From the NCBI GenBank assembly GCA_947069175.1, contig CAMTDV010000007.1, positions 50,177,681 to 50,241,680 on the forward strand: a DNA stretch of 64,000 bases. Reading direction: 5' to 3'. The notes beneath the pieces were generated by a model. The model worked only from the letters and a program-made list of their open reading frames with translations, was not told the origin of the DNA and did no database searches. The stretch's first letter is position 1. Each line of letters opens with the position of its first letter. Of the stretch, positions 1 to 11,468 are shown piece by piece. Source of the stretch: Scalesia atractyloides. Taxonomy: Eukaryota; Streptophyta; Magnoliopsida; Asterales; Asteraceae. Made by a program: the position numbers and the translations under genes.

Positions 1-480
1 TTTCCTTACGGAGTGTCTCGAGTACTACTCGCAAGTGTTGAGCATGTTGTAGTTCGCTTCGAGAGTATACTAAAATATCATCTATGAATACTATGACAAA
101 TTTGTCTAGCATGTTTCGGCATACTCTATTCATTAAATCCATAAATGCGACGGGCGTTAGTCAACCCGAAAGACATAACTAAGAACTCATAATGTCCATC
201 TTCTTCCCTCACCCGTAACTGGACCGAACGTAGGTCAATCTTTGAAAACCAGCTTGCTCTTTGTAATTGATCAAAAAGATCATCTATTCTCGGCAAGGGA
301 TATCGGTTTTTCACCGTGAGTTTATTGAGCTCACAATAGTCGATGCACATCCGCATCGAACCATCCTTCTTCTTTACAAACAGGACGGGTGCTCCCCAAG
401 GGGATACACTGGGACGTATAAAACCCTTGTCAAGGAGTTCTTGTATTTGAACCATAATTCTCGTACTGCAGCGGGTGCTA
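1..480 (-). pseudogene. reverse transcriptase fragment, gypsy element A
   Basis: Minus-strand translation gives gypsy RT: the [18 protein letters not shown] block, the [13 protein letters not shown] block, the [12 protein letters not shown] block, and the catalytic FIDD box at 88-77. The usual YRELNK reads YCELNK. The frame shifts twice: once near 430-460, where the protease-linker frame ends, and again near 160, between the FGLTNA block and the FMDLMNRVC block. The stretch left of 125 is open and carries FIDD. The domain is cut by the window edge, so its condition upstream of the thumb cannot be judged. Identification as Ty3-gypsy RT is secure; the clade is not assigned. Confidence 0.85.
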
Positions 481-1110
481 ACCGATAAGGAGCTTTGGCT
501 ACCGGCTTAGCATTTGGTTCTAATTCGATCCGAAATTCTACTTCTCCTTCAGGTGGTAATCCTGGTAAATCATCCGGAAACACATCTAGATATTCATTCA
601 CAATTTTTGTACCATCTATTCTTGGGGTATCTTGTTTAGTATCGACCACATAGGCTAAGAAGGCCTTACTTCCGTTTCTTACATGTTTAACCGCTTCAAC
701 AATGGTGCATAATTTATTTTCTATCATTCGCTCCCCATATATACTTACTTGCTTCCCTTTAGGAGATATAACACGAATAACTTTACTTTCACATAGAATC
801 TCCGTGTGGTGTCGGGATAGCCAATCCATGCCCACCACTACTTTGAATTCTTCCAAAACCATGGGAATAAGATCAATATCAAATTCTTCGTATTCTATGG
901 TGAGTTTACAATTCCTACATATCTCGTGTAATAAATAACTCTTGCAATCGGCTATTTCTACTTTTAAAGGTACGGCATTCTTTATATCACAAACGAAGGG
1001 GAACAAATAAATTCGTTTGAAACAAATGACCTACTAGCTCTAGTGTAAAACAATACATATGTTGGTATAGAGTTTAGCACAAATATACCTGATACAACAT
1101 TCGGTTGAGC
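374..1110 (-). pseudogene. retroviral-type aspartic protease and linker, element A
   Basis: The protease start lies at about 1100-1010 (minus strand), where the expected VLFDTGAS active-site motif reads VLFYTRAS, so the catalytic aspartate codon is gone. The downstream flap-to-C-terminal part is readable at 1006-700, including the conserved VVGMDWLSRHH motif, followed by a linker (DVFPDDLPGLPP, then [24 protein letters not shown]) that leads into RT. The two pieces are in different frames. Loss of the active-site Asp means no protease activity even if it were translated. Confidence 0.82.
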
Positions 1111-2226
1111 TCTTGATTCCTCTGACGAGATCTGAAACATTTTTCCTCTGGCCCTTGGGATTTCTTCCTTCTTTCCTTCCTTCTTTATTCCTTGCTTGAG
1201 TTTTGGGCATTCAGCTTTCACGTGACCTGACTCATTACAATTGTAGCATACTCTTTTTGGATTGGGACAGTTGTAGTATGGATGTGCTTCTTTGCCACAG
1301 TTGTAGCAACCTTTTCTTCCCATTAAACATTCCCCCGTGTGAAGTTTCCCACATGTCTTGCATCGTGGAAATCCTCCCTTAGCAGTCTCTTTCTTACTAT
1401 GATCGTAATGCTTGGGCTTCTTGGGAGTACCTTGAGTTGTTCCCTTTTCAACTTGCCTCTTCTCCCCTCGCTCTTTTTGCCTTTTCAATTCGATCTCTCT
1501 ATCTCTTGCCCAATTAATGAGCTCGTTCAAAGTTTCACATTTAGAAGGAGTGATGAACTCTCTGTATTTGGCCTTTAGCATATCATGGTATCGGTTAATC
1601 TTCATCCTTTCCGTCCTTGTGAATTCCTTACAAAACTTCATCTTGTCAAGGAAAATGTTCGTGATTTCATCGATTGTTTCATTCTTTTGTCGAAGACGGA
1701 GGAAGCCTTCTAGAATTCTATCTACGACCGATTGTGGACAATGATACTTCATGAAGGGTTCCTTGAATTCTTGCCATGTAAGAGTTTGTAGTTTATCCTC
1801 ACCTATCTCCTTACTATACGCATCCCACCAATCCTTCGCTTGTCATTGAAGTTGCCCTGTGGCGAACATCACTTGATCTTCCTTCTCACAATGGCTTCGA
1901 ATGAACACCCCTTCTATGTTGGAGATCCATCTTTGACATTCTATGGGGTCTATTTCCCATTATAAGATGCAGGTTTACACGCCATGAATTCCTTAAACGT
2001 GCACCGACGTGCTTCATTCTTGCTTTGTATTCCGCTTATCATTTCTTTCAGTTCGTCTATCTTGCTGGTCATCATAGTTTCCACTATGTTTAACACTTGA
2101 CTTTCTACTTCTTGTGCTATACGAGGGACGTATGCATCAAGTGTCTTTACTACTTCATCCGCAATCAGCTTATTAATTCATCCTGACTTATTTGTTCCGT
2201 AGCTTTGAGCCTCCTTCATCCGCATC
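982..2226 (-). pseudogene. gag polyprotein, element A
   Basis: Capsid/nucleocapsid protein of the element. Minus-strand reading from about 2226 shows a retrotransposon gag domain (ECQRWISNIEGVF, KDWWDAYSKEIGEDKLQTLTWQEF, MKYHCPQSVVDRILEGFLRL), a basic linker, and two CCHC zinc knuckles near residues 145-180 of the 256-residue open segment at 1752-982: CYNCGKEAHPYYNC and CYNCNESGHVKAEC. A TGA stop sits at 1845-1843, in TGQLQ*QAKDWW, and a one-base frameshift lies near 2170. It runs into the damaged protease. Not functional as read. Confidence 0.85.
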
Positions 2227-3030
2227 TACAATCGCATACTTATGTTAGATATCATACTATTCATTCATATGCAAGCATTCATCTATATACACATATATCA
2301 TTCTATATATTGCATAATCTCAAAACCCCATTCTTGTAGGTTACGGTTTCATATAATTCTCATCACAACATTCTTGATGTGCTAATTGAAACATACTTCC
2401 GTCTGTGCACACAACTTTCTTATTCATTGGTACATTCGTCATTGGCATATATTATATAAATTTTATATATATATATAGTATATATATATGTTAACTCATG
2501 GTTTATTCACATTTTGGTGCCTTTCTAGAGTTTAACGAATGTTTAAGATGGGTTTGGAAGTCTTGGCGCAATAAAATAACAAATTTCAAATTTTTATTTG
2601 GGGAGGGGCGTCGGCGACGGCCTTGAGCTGCGTCGCCGACGGATCTTAATTTTGTGCGTCGTTGAAGATGTTGCGTAGACAGTAGGTTTACGCGTCGGGA
2701 ATCAGAGGTGGCGTCGTCGACGCCACAAAGGACCGTCGCTGACGCCCTGTCTGTTCTGCAGACGCTGCACATCTTTAACAACTTAGAATTTCCATTTTCG
2801 AACCCCAATTTAACCCCTTTGCAGTCTCATATTATTCATAAATTCTGCAATAATTCTACTCAAGTTATTCTAGCGAGACTTTTGCAATTCCTTTTCGTTT
2901 CCTAATTCTAAAAATATAAGCATTAAATTATTTTTAAAGAACACTTACCTATTTGCGCTTTGGAACGAACACAAACTTGCATGAACTTTCGGTTTGAGTT
3001 ACTAATTCGGATACCCGAATCCTCAAACCT
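2227..3030 (-). other. 5' leader of element A
   Basis: Non-coding stretch between the primer-binding site and gag. Most is AT-rich, but 2600-2770 is strikingly CpG-rich and full of CGTCG-type inverted repeats. Open frames through the GC-rich patch look accidental. A TA dinucleotide run lies at about 2466-2490. Confidence 0.6.
2609..2726. other. two perfect GC-rich hairpins in the element A leader
   Basis: CGTCGGCGACG at 2609-2619 is the exact reverse complement of CGTCGCCGACG at 2631-2641: an 11-bp stem with an 11-nt loop. GTGGCGTCG at 2708-2716 pairs with CGACGCCAC at 2718-2726, 9 bp around a single T. Leader hairpins of this kind often serve RNA dimerisation or packaging in retroelements; that role here is inference. 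Confidence 0.6.
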
Positions 3031-3046
3031 TGGCTCTGATACCAAC
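3031..3046 (-). promoter_or_regulatory. primer-binding site (initiator tRNA-Met type), element A
   Basis: On the minus strand GTTGGTATCAGAGCCA follows the LTR end after one base. TGGTATCAGAGC is complementary to the 3' end of plant initiator tRNA-Met, which primes minus-strand cDNA synthesis. Confidence 0.85.
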
Positions 3047-3047
3047 T

Positions 3048-4606
3048 TGTAATGCCCAAAATTTCATAAAAAGTCACAACGTCAAAAGATTTAAAACATT
3101 ATCTTTGTAACATAAATTTTTGACCAAGATACCCTCATAACAAGATTTAGCAAATCGTCATCGTAAAAACTTTTTAATACCATTCAAACAAACTACTAAA
3201 CCATAGGTATCAACTTAATATACTTACAAAAGACACGAGTATGAAATCCATATTTTACAACCAAAAAGAAGTTTTGACCCGTTTGGCATTAGAACATAAC
3301 CGGAAGCGCATTAAGGGCGTTATGATGTGTTCGTCCCAGGCTCGCCAATTTAGAAGTATGTATCAATAATCGCTTAGACTACGTTCATTAGTATCTTGGA
3401 TTGTTTGACCCGTTAATATTAAGTTAACATAATGACTATTTCTTTCGAATATAATTCATTCACCTTAAATCATTTGACAATGTGTTATATTATTTCCAAG
3501 AACAATATCCGATTATTCCTATCCAATCTTACCCGTTAATAACGGGTCTAAACTTATCTCTTACTTTCTAATTTTAAATGAGTACTTCAAATCTAACTCT
3601 TTAATTTGCTATATCTATACTATCATTTTCAAGTAGAATCAACATAATGAAAATTATTATCATACTCATATTAAAAGTCGACAAAGTTCATATGAACTTA
3701 CCTCGATCTTGTGTTTCAAGTGCTTTCGATTGGCTCGTATTCCCTTCTTTCTTCACTCCTATAAGATGCAATATCACAAATTTAGCTTTCACAATACCCA
3801 TTACATACACACACTTTGACTTTCAATCATGGTGTTAATTAATCGCATACAATTCCATTTCCATACTAATTCGTCAATCTAACAAGTTTTGGTGTCAAAA
3901 CCCCACTAATTCAATTCAAAGCATTTCAACGAATACGTGGTGTGCGTACCATCCTAAAGCATAAGGTACAAGTGGTTAAAGCACCTTCTTCCTAGTTCAT
4001 CTATGGGTTAACACCATTGCTCAATTCTCACAACCATTATCATAATCATGTATCTTATGTTTTATATCAAATTATTCACCAAAATACCTTCCACAATGTT
4101 ATCCCAACATTAACATTACACTAATTTAAACATAAATTCTCTAACCTTCATCATTCTATAAACACAAATGGGTTTTATCCCAACTCATCAATATAATCAA
4201 AATCAAGCACACTACATTGTCTACACATAGTTATTAACTAATATTCATGTTCAATAACCCACTTTATTATTCATCACTAGAACATAAAATTCAACTTACT
4301 TGATGTTAGAAACACTTAGATGATCAGGAATCCTAACTCAATCATAGATTTTATCTTCATTTTCTCTTCCAATTTTGTAGATTTGTTAGATTATAGGGCT
4401 TGTTCTTCTTCTCTGGCTTGTGGTCGATACACACATACATCAGTAAGGTGTATGTGTGTATTTTCTTTATTTATCTTAATAATAATTCAACTTTACTATA
4501 TTCACTTTCAGTCCCTCAAGTTTTGGTGTCTAGTTGGCTAGGATTTTATTTTCATATTTAGTTATCTCTAATTTTATTAAGTAGTATACAGAATTGGGGT
4601 GTTACA
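3048..4606 (-). repeat. 5' LTR of gypsy element A (1.56 kb)
   Basis: It begins at 4606 (TGTAACACCCCAATTC on the minus strand) and ends at 3048 (TTTTGGGCATTACA), next to the primer-binding site. TG...CA termini are present. The sequence is AT-rich with no coding content. Its partner LTR is outside the window, so no age estimate is possible. Confidence 0.8.
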
Positions 4607-5398
4607 GAACCGGGGGGTCAAAAACGTATATGCCCAAAATTTCTATACCAAAACTACATATATAACACTGTTGGGCGAAAAGTTCGGGGGTCGGAAGTAT
4701 CAGAAAGAACCGAAGCCTCCATTTTTTCTGGCAAAGGTTCGGTGACGTTTCAATTCTGGTTTGATGTTTATTCTATGTGTGTTCACTGTTTTAATTTGAA
4801 ACTGGTTATGTTTATAATAATACTCCGAGAAGAATTTCTTTTTATCCTAATTCAAACCACCTTTAAAATTTTCATTCAACATTATTATAATTTTTAATAT
4901 ACTTTTACGCATGAAGGGAATCAGGTGGCCCGCTAAAAGTTACTATGCAAAACATAATTTTGTATAAGAAGCTCTTGATGGTGTCCTCAAGAGCAAATAA
5001 ATTCATTGCTTATCGATGGTCGCAAGGTCAATACTCTCATTATCCGAGTCAAGAATAACAATATGTCTGATGGTGAATGCATCACGATCTTGGTAAAATC
5101 ATCCATACAACACACACACACATATATTTATATAAATTAAATCACATAAATCCTTGCAAGTTATCTTGTATATCTTGAGTTGGTCAACTTAATGTATCAT
5201 GTCTATCTCTCATAGACTAAACCATGTAACGACCTTCTATAATGGACCTTGAATGTTACCATGTAGTGAGAACTCATGCAGCGGACCTTGTACAATGCAA
5301 TGCAATGAAAACTTTTCATTATTGAAAAAATAGTTTTTGTGAGAGTATCCTATGATGATTGTAGTCTAGACTAGATAAGGAATTCTAGTTCACTACAA
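4607..5398. other. AT-rich stretch between gypsy LTR and an older LTR start
   Basis: No gene recognised. If the older minus-strand element starting at 5419 is real, this is the beginning of its internal region, interrupted by element A at 4606. Two G-runs with similar context occur at 4612-4618 and 4684-4692. Confidence 0.3.
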
Positions 5399-6180
5399 TC
5401 GAAGCTCTAATACCACTCTGTCACACACTCCTCATAGCGGAAGCGCATGCATGTGACAATGAAAAGTTTTCATAGCATTCGATAGTTTAAACAATCTATA
5501 TGAATAAAATAAACAATAATGCCATTTGATATATCGTTTAAAATTTAAGTACGAAAGTTTAAATACTAGTTCACAATGTTTCCAAAAATATTTCAAGTTT
5601 ACATCACAACTTAAAAAAAATTATTTTTCTTCTTGTTAATAAACAAAGGTTTTGGCCCTTATATCCTGCACGAGGGCGGTATATAAAAGACAAATCCCTC
5701 AAAAGTGGCATCGTTCTCTTGTATTTCGTTGTTCCTTGGCTTTCTATCATGATATACTTATTTTCTTGAAGTACATGTTAAGTTTGAAAAGTCAACAATA
5801 ATGTTGGTGAATACATATGTTTTGTTCTTGTAGCAAATGAATCTTGAAAAACATTTGCAAGTATGGCATTGAAAACAGGTATGCATAACGTCTATAAAAA
5901 TTGTTGATCAATCAATGTGTAGCTATACATAAATATGCCTGCCGACATAAGTAAGCAACCAAATCGAGATGATGGTTGTCGTTCTGGCTACTAAGTCAAT
6001 GGGTGCCATGACTATTAGGACCACAAAAGCACTCCAACTGGGTCTCACGGACCAAGAGTGGATCTCGCCAAAACTCAATGGATCTACACCTTTTGCACCT
6101 CATGTATATGTGTGATTAATGATTAATATTGTTCATTTTCTACTTATGCGCACATGATCAGAGTCATTACATTCCCTAGC
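5399..6180 (-). repeat. possible older LTR with adjacent primer site
   Basis: Plus-strand GAAGCTCTAATACCACTCTG at 5401-5420 is a degraded complement of the TGGTATCAGAGC primer site, directly followed by an LTR-like TGTCACACAC start at 5419. That is the arrangement of a minus-strand LTR retroelement seen elsewhere in this window. The outer end could not be located; the end given is only the last stretch that looks LTR-like. Confidence 0.35.
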
Positions 6181-6686
6181 TAGCATATCATTGTGAACAT
6201 GTATCTCCCCCTAATTTGAACATAAAATAGATTTGAAATAGGGGACATGAACTCACTGCTTGCGTTTCATGCTATACTAGCAACCTTGTGTGGTTCCTCA
6301 TTTGTGTTCCGACCTACAAGTGTCTGAATTCATTAAGGCACATAGGTCCATAGTTTGACCATGTACAAGTCTTTCATCTTGAATCTTTGTTACAAGTTGT
6401 CTTTTTTTGTTTGTTTAGAACGTTGTTTGTTTTTAAACACGTTGATAGGTTGATTATTGTTAACTGGTTAATATATACTTCATATATATACGTGTGTGTG
6501 TGTTTATTCTTGTCAGGTGTGAACTGGCCTAGCCCTTGTACGTGTTTGCGTCTCGCATCATCATCTTGTACATTGTTCTTGGATAGTACGGGGCCTAGCC
6601 TCGTGTATGTATTCTGTCCCACAAGATTGTTTTGTTTAGTGAAACGATATATATATACATATATATAGACATACATATATATATGG
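6181..6686. other. no recognisable gene
   Basis: AT-rich sequence with short GT and AT simple repeats (for example 6490-6502 and 6645-6684). Nothing coding recognised on either strand. Confidence 0.5.
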
Positions 6687-6786
6687 TAGGTTCATTTGAG
6701 AGCCAGTCTTATTGCGAGAACCAATGTGAACACAAAAAGTACCTAAAAACACACAATTTTTTTAAAAAAATCGCTATATTTCGTCA

Positions 6787-6825
<39 letters not shown>

Positions 6826-7595
6826 GTAACAATTATTGATGCACATGTGCATATGTATCATTTCTTTGATAAATTTCGTGATACATTACAAGTATTATAC
6901 AATTGCACTTTGATTTACACTACCATCTGTAATACACTACTTTTTACATTACTAATATTAAAAATACACATGTGTATCATTATGTATAACCATGATATAA
7001 AGTGTTTTCGTACAAAACGTTTGTGAATTTGAATGATGAAGTAGGCCCATATACATGTTTTTGGTTAGTTATATCTAGTGGTTGATGGTTTAGTTATATT
7101 TGTCACTTTATGATGCAATATGTTGTTTAGATGGTATGAAGGGTGTTGATGTATATGTGAATAAAGTGAAAATATTATACATATTGGTAATGGTATTGTA
7201 TTATGGAAGATAGGAGGTAATGGTAGTGTATTATGGATGGTATGATAAATAAAATGGAAAATGTATTTAAAGTAGTGTAACAAAACACATTATATCATGT
7301 TCGTATAGCATATGTGCATTTCTAATATTAGTAATGTAAAAAGTAGTGTATTATGGATGGTAGTGTAATGAAAGTGCAATTGTCTAGTAGTGGTAATATA
7401 TTACGGAATCTGTCAAATAGATGATACATATGCAAATTTTTTTAGTGAATTTGTTTAGTGACAAAATATAGCGATAATATATATTTAAAAGAACTAAAAA
7501 AATTTTGTGTGTTTTTTTGATTTTTTTAGGTATTTTTTGTTGTGTTCACATTGTTTCTTGCAGTTTTCAAAATAAAGTGGTTTCTAGCGGATCCT

Positions 7596-7597
<2 letters not shown>
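6687..7597. mobile_element. foldback/long-TIR MITE-like element
   Basis: The left arm (about 6687-7010) reads as an imperfect reverse complement of the right arm (about 7270-7597). Examples: CAATGTGAACACAA near 6722 against its complement near 7540-7555; ATCGCTATATTTCGTCAC near 6770 against GTGACAAAATATAGCGAT near 7458; and a long match around CACTACTTTTTACATTACTAATATTA at 6935-6960 against 7322-7347. A loop of about 260 bp separates the arms. No transposase is encoded, so it would be non-autonomous. It sits in TA-rich flanks; an exact target-site duplication cannot be told from the surrounding TA repeats. The left arm contains a secondary (AT)17 tract at 6789-6822. Confidence 0.72.

Positions 7598-7635
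<38 letters not shown>
7598..7635. repeat. (TA)n microsatellite
   Basis: Uninterrupted TA dinucleotide run immediately right of the long inverted-repeat element. Confidence 0.9.
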
Positions 7636-7637
<2 letters not shown>

Positions 7638-8986
7638 ATTCCAAATATAATTCTTATATCGAATGTATGTTTTCATAACTCTTTTGTTAATCAAGATATA
7701 TTTATTCTTAATAATGTATTTTTTACTTATTGATGTTTGTTAAAAATATTTTTAAATTGCTTTGTATATATATACATTATGTGTACTTGTTTGTATATTA
7801 AATGATTCCTATATTTGTTGTGTATTGATCATGTATTATTGTGTACCAAATAAATATTCCTAGTATTTTCGCAAAAATGGTGTTGGTACAAAAAATAATT
7901 CACATAATGGGTGAATTTCAAAAAATATTTACAAAATATGTGTTTTCCTTCTATTTTGGATGAATCTAAACCGTAAGAGGGAAAGCTTCTTGGGTTTATG
8001 ATATTAGTTTTTTAAGTTAAAAAGGAAAAAAAAAACTTATTTGATAAATATTTGGAAAATCATCTATTTTGGTTATTAATTTTTCACCAACACCCTTTCA
8101 AGAAAATACTCGTATATATATAATTATTTCTATACTTCTTCAATAGGTACTTGTGTCGTATTTGTACGTATATGTATTTACATGTATGATACTTGTAACC
8201 TTGTATTCTACTAATTTGTTATGGTATACATAGGCATGTATTCATAATAAGTTTGTTATGGTATACGTAGACATGTATTTATAAGTATGTGTATACATTT
8301 ATACTTGTATTTCTTGGGATATTTTCACACTTCTTATTTTGTTAGTTTTTCCGAAATTATATTTCTTTGTGAAATATATCTTTGATGCTTTTTAAAAAAT
8401 AATACATTTTTAAGATTAGTTTGTAAAATATATAATTTTCATACTTTATTGAAAATATACATTTTAATACTTGTCTAAAACTAAGTAATTAATTGATCCT
8501 CGTAAATATATTTTATTCGCTTGCTATGTATATATGTGTATGTCTATACTTGTTTCGTTTGTTCAATCGTCCGATATAAGTGTCAAGGGTGGGTGTGTGT
8601 GATAACACACACATATATATATATACTTCTTGAATATTTTTATCCAACTGTTCTTCTGAGTGTATATATATAAGTACATATATACTTTTCATATTTTCTT
8701 GTGTACAGTATTATAGGTGTATTTTTTTGGGTATTTAGTTAAATATATATTCCTTATCTTCTACCAAATAGACGTAACACATAAATATATACACAAATAG
8801 GTGGTTTATATATATATATATATATCCCTTTTAGTATTTAGGAAAAACACTAGTTATTTAACTTAGACTTTTTCACCAAAACTTTGTATAAACATGTTTA
8901 GGGCACTAATCCTCTTTTAACTTTGTAAATTCTTTGTTAATCAACACCATAATCATAATCATATTTTTAGAAAATCACCATACTTT
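7636..8986. other. AT-rich stretch without recognisable genes
   Basis: Very AT-rich with scattered TA and GT runs (8612-8626, 8806-8825). A repeated GTTATGGTATAC(A/G)TAG(A/G)CATGTAT motif occurs at 8218-8242 and 8254-8278. No coding similarity recognised on either strand. Confidence 0.5.
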
Positions 8987-10164
8987 TGTCACTCCCCGAC
9001 CTGTAGCGAAATAGATGATCAGGGCATGATTGGGTTAACTCGAGAGCTTATGATCTGCTATTACTTGTTTTAAATAATCATTAATTCATGTCAAGTGTCT
9101 CATAATACAAATAATTCACATAAACAATTGCAAATACTAGATGTTGTTTATAACAATTAAACAACACTAATCCGTTTCTTATTAACTAAGGCTCATCCTA
9201 TGTCCAATCTTTTCTTCATACCTGTTAACTTTTACCATATTAAAAATCGTTTTTGGGTCAACAAAGGTTCGTGAACGAATCTCTTTGTTATTAGGAAAAT
9301 AATATGTTTAATTTATTTACTGAGAACAGCGTGCATCAACCAATATAAGTAAATATGTTGCATGTCATAAGTCAAACATCATAAAAACAACCTCAAACAA
9401 TAAACAATCAAATGTAATGATTCCAATGAATGTATGCATGTTGCACGATATTATATTATGTTGCAGGTCTAAGCTCAATCAAACGGATTGGCCTCGTATG
9501 TTGGCAACGTCACGTTCCGCTCATAGGTAATGGGGAACAGACAAAAATGATGATGATGTGATGTCCAATGTGAATGAAATGCACCAACTGATAAACAACA
9601 ATCAACACATAACACATATACTTGACATAAGGTAGTTTGCACGAATTTAAATCTTGTATTTGTAATAACGAAATACGGCACATGATACACCCAAAAAACG
9701 TGTAATAAAAAGGAAGTTGTAAGAATCACTCACAAGTTACGTTCGTGGGATTCCTTGAATAAGCATACAAATGGAAAAGGAACACTTCGACTGATGTGAA
9801 TGATCCTATATTAATAAAATACAAATACAAAACTTAATGAACACAAAATCACAATCAATAGTAAGGTTTAATTATTTTAAATTTATATTAATCACAAAGT
9901 ACGTCTTGTTTCACAATGATATAGTGTTGCGACTACATTTGAAACAATAACGTGTAAAAGTATCAAACACATTCCATTGGTGTCATAGGTTATAAGTTTG
10001 CGAAAAAAATTAGATTTCTCATATATATATATAATTATTTTTTATTACATAAACTTTACATTAAGTTTAACCTTCTATTTTTCAAAATCGTTGTTTTGTA
10101 TATATAAAAACACATTAAAAATCAATTATTTAATTAATAGTGAATAAACAACAAAAATAGGTTC

Positions 10165-10250
10165 AGAAAACCCATGGAGGTCGGCTTGAACCCTTACCTC
10201 CAGGTTATCAGCATGACATTCTACAACTACAGCGCTTGTTTATGTAAGTA
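10165..10250 (-). other. tRNA-like module in LTR (element B)
   Basis: Minus strand: an A-box-like GTAGTTGTAGAATG near 10233-10218, an anticodon-arm-like CTGATAACC, then AAGGGTTCAAGCC, a good pol III B box (10192-10182). The other LTR has a degraded version near 34640-34700, with one B-box base lost. No intact cloverleaf was confirmed. Confidence 0.4.
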
Positions 10251-10344
10251 CTTCAGATAGTTTAAAAATTATATATTGTAAAAGATTATGCACAGATTCT
10301 TATTGAATTGAAATAAAAACAAAAGAACAGCGAAAGGATAGGGC

Positions 10345-10405
10345 GACGGGTCTCTAGCGGGTGCCCTCACGCCCAATTGATCAAGGCTGATCAACTGAGC
10401 TATTT
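10345..10405 (-). other. tRNA-like module in LTR (element B)
   Basis: Minus strand TAGCTCAGTTGATCAG at 10402-10387 matches the D-arm/A box of many tRNAs. A degraded B box lies about 40 bp downstream (CGCTAGAGACCC). The other LTR keeps a better B box (GCTCGAGACCC, 34821-34811). Confidence 0.42.
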
Positions 10406-11038
10406 CAATCTTCTTGTTATTTTCTTATCATTCATTTATTAAATATGTGGAACTGAATAAGTCGTCTTCTTCATATATAATACCCAAACTGAACCCACCA
10501 ATTTTAAGTGTCACGGTTTGTAATTATAAATGAAATGATGCAGATTTTCTTTATAATCAATAAACAATCGATTTACAATAAAAAGGTATACAGAAACGAG
10601 ACGCGTTGACTTCCGTCCTAAACTTTGGTTGGCTCCGGTGAGTCTTTGTGTTACGGCAGGTTGTAGGTTCTTTTCCAACTCAATTTATTGTCTCTAGAGT
10701 GTAGAGGGAGGGTGAAGTAAACGGAATAAGGGGATCCTAGAACATGTCTATATAAGTGGGTGTGAGTGATGCTCTTTAGGGTTTCCGAGAGTTTATAGCC
10801 GCCGGTGGTGAAATGGTTAGGTATGGAAGGGTCTTGAGCTGTGAACAATGAGGACGGAATCTTGTCCAGGTGCGTGATTGGAGCTATATACAAAAACGCG
10901 GAGGAGGGACCCAAATCTTGTATGTGATTGAACTTACCATAAGTCGCTGATGGTGTTTGGGTGGCAAGACTTTGATTTTTGAAAAGGTTAGATTGGTATA
11001 AAATATAGACTACACGGGTTCTTCTCAGGTGTAGGTGT

Positions 11039-11112
11039 ATGGTGGAGTAGTTAGGTGATAGTTTGGTCATTGGTGGACCTGGGTTCGAGTCCCACCGTCC
11101 ATCGTTTTTTTA
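11039..11112 (+). other. tRNA-like module with T-run in LTR (element B)
   Basis: A-box-like TGGTGGAGTAGTTAGG at 11040-11055, a perfect B box GGTTCGAGTCC at 11082-11092, and a run of seven T at 11104-11110 that could end pol III transcription. A partial repeat of the A-box portion follows at 11121-11144. No full cloverleaf was shown. Confidence 0.5.
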
Positions 11113-11452
11113 ATGTTTAATGGTGGAGTAGTTAGGTGATAGTTTAAATTTAATGTTTTTTAGAGGTTACATTCAGCACCCCCTAATTATACTAACTGGT
11201 CTTACTTGGTTATTACTTAAATTACCTTAAAAACCCATTTTTGAATCCACCAAACTAACTAGTTATATTACAACAAAAAAAAAATTAACTGAAATATTAA
11301 TTAAATGAAATTAATTAAACAACTAAATAACTAAAGTAAATCGGTATTAAATTAACGGTCATTTATTTCGCAAATATTTCCGAGGTTCAAGGGTTAGGAT
11401 CCGAAGTTCAAAACGGGTCGGATTTTGGGAGTCCATTTTGACGGATGTTACA

Positions 11453-11468
11453 GTCTCCCCTACTTTTA
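11453..11468 (-). promoter_or_regulatory. polypurine tract, element B
   Basis: Minus strand AAAAGTAGGGGAGAC lies directly before the 3' LTR start. It is nearly the same as the tract before the 3' LTR of the nested plus-strand element (AAAAGTAGGGGATAC), which supports the relation between the two families. Confidence 0.8.

Larger units (their letters stand above)
1..4606 (-). mobile_element. Ty3-gypsy LTR retrotransposon A, 5' half
   Basis: Read on the minus strand, the order is LTR (4606-3048), primer-binding site (3046-3031), leader, gag (about 2226-1000), protease and reverse transcriptase, which runs off the left edge. The LTR begins TGTAACACCCC and ends GGGCATTACA on the coding strand, the usual plant gypsy termini. 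RNase H, integrase and the 3' LTR would lie left of the window. Stops, frameshifts and a lost protease aspartate show it is no longer autonomous. GAACC follows the outer LTR end at 4607-4611 and would be one half of the target-site duplication; the partner is outside the window. Confidence 0.88.
8987..11452 (-). repeat. 3' LTR of gypsy element B (2.47 kb)
   Basis: The LTR runs from TGTAACATCCGTC (minus strand, 11452) to a GGGGAGTGACA end at 8987. The other LTR (33459-35803) is alignable along its length with frequent small differences. It shares the CCCCATTACCTATGAGCG motif with the LTRs of the nested element, here once near 9510-9535. It contains tRNA-like modules on both strands, listed separately. 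Confidence 0.82.

Noticed and set aside
6374..6676. Open frames of 93-100 codons on both strands
   Set aside because: Overlap TA/GT simple repeats, have no domain, and composition explains the length.
10651..11070. 139-codon minus-strand open frame
   Set aside because: Lies within an LTR, has no recognisable domain, and the partner LTR does not keep the frame open.
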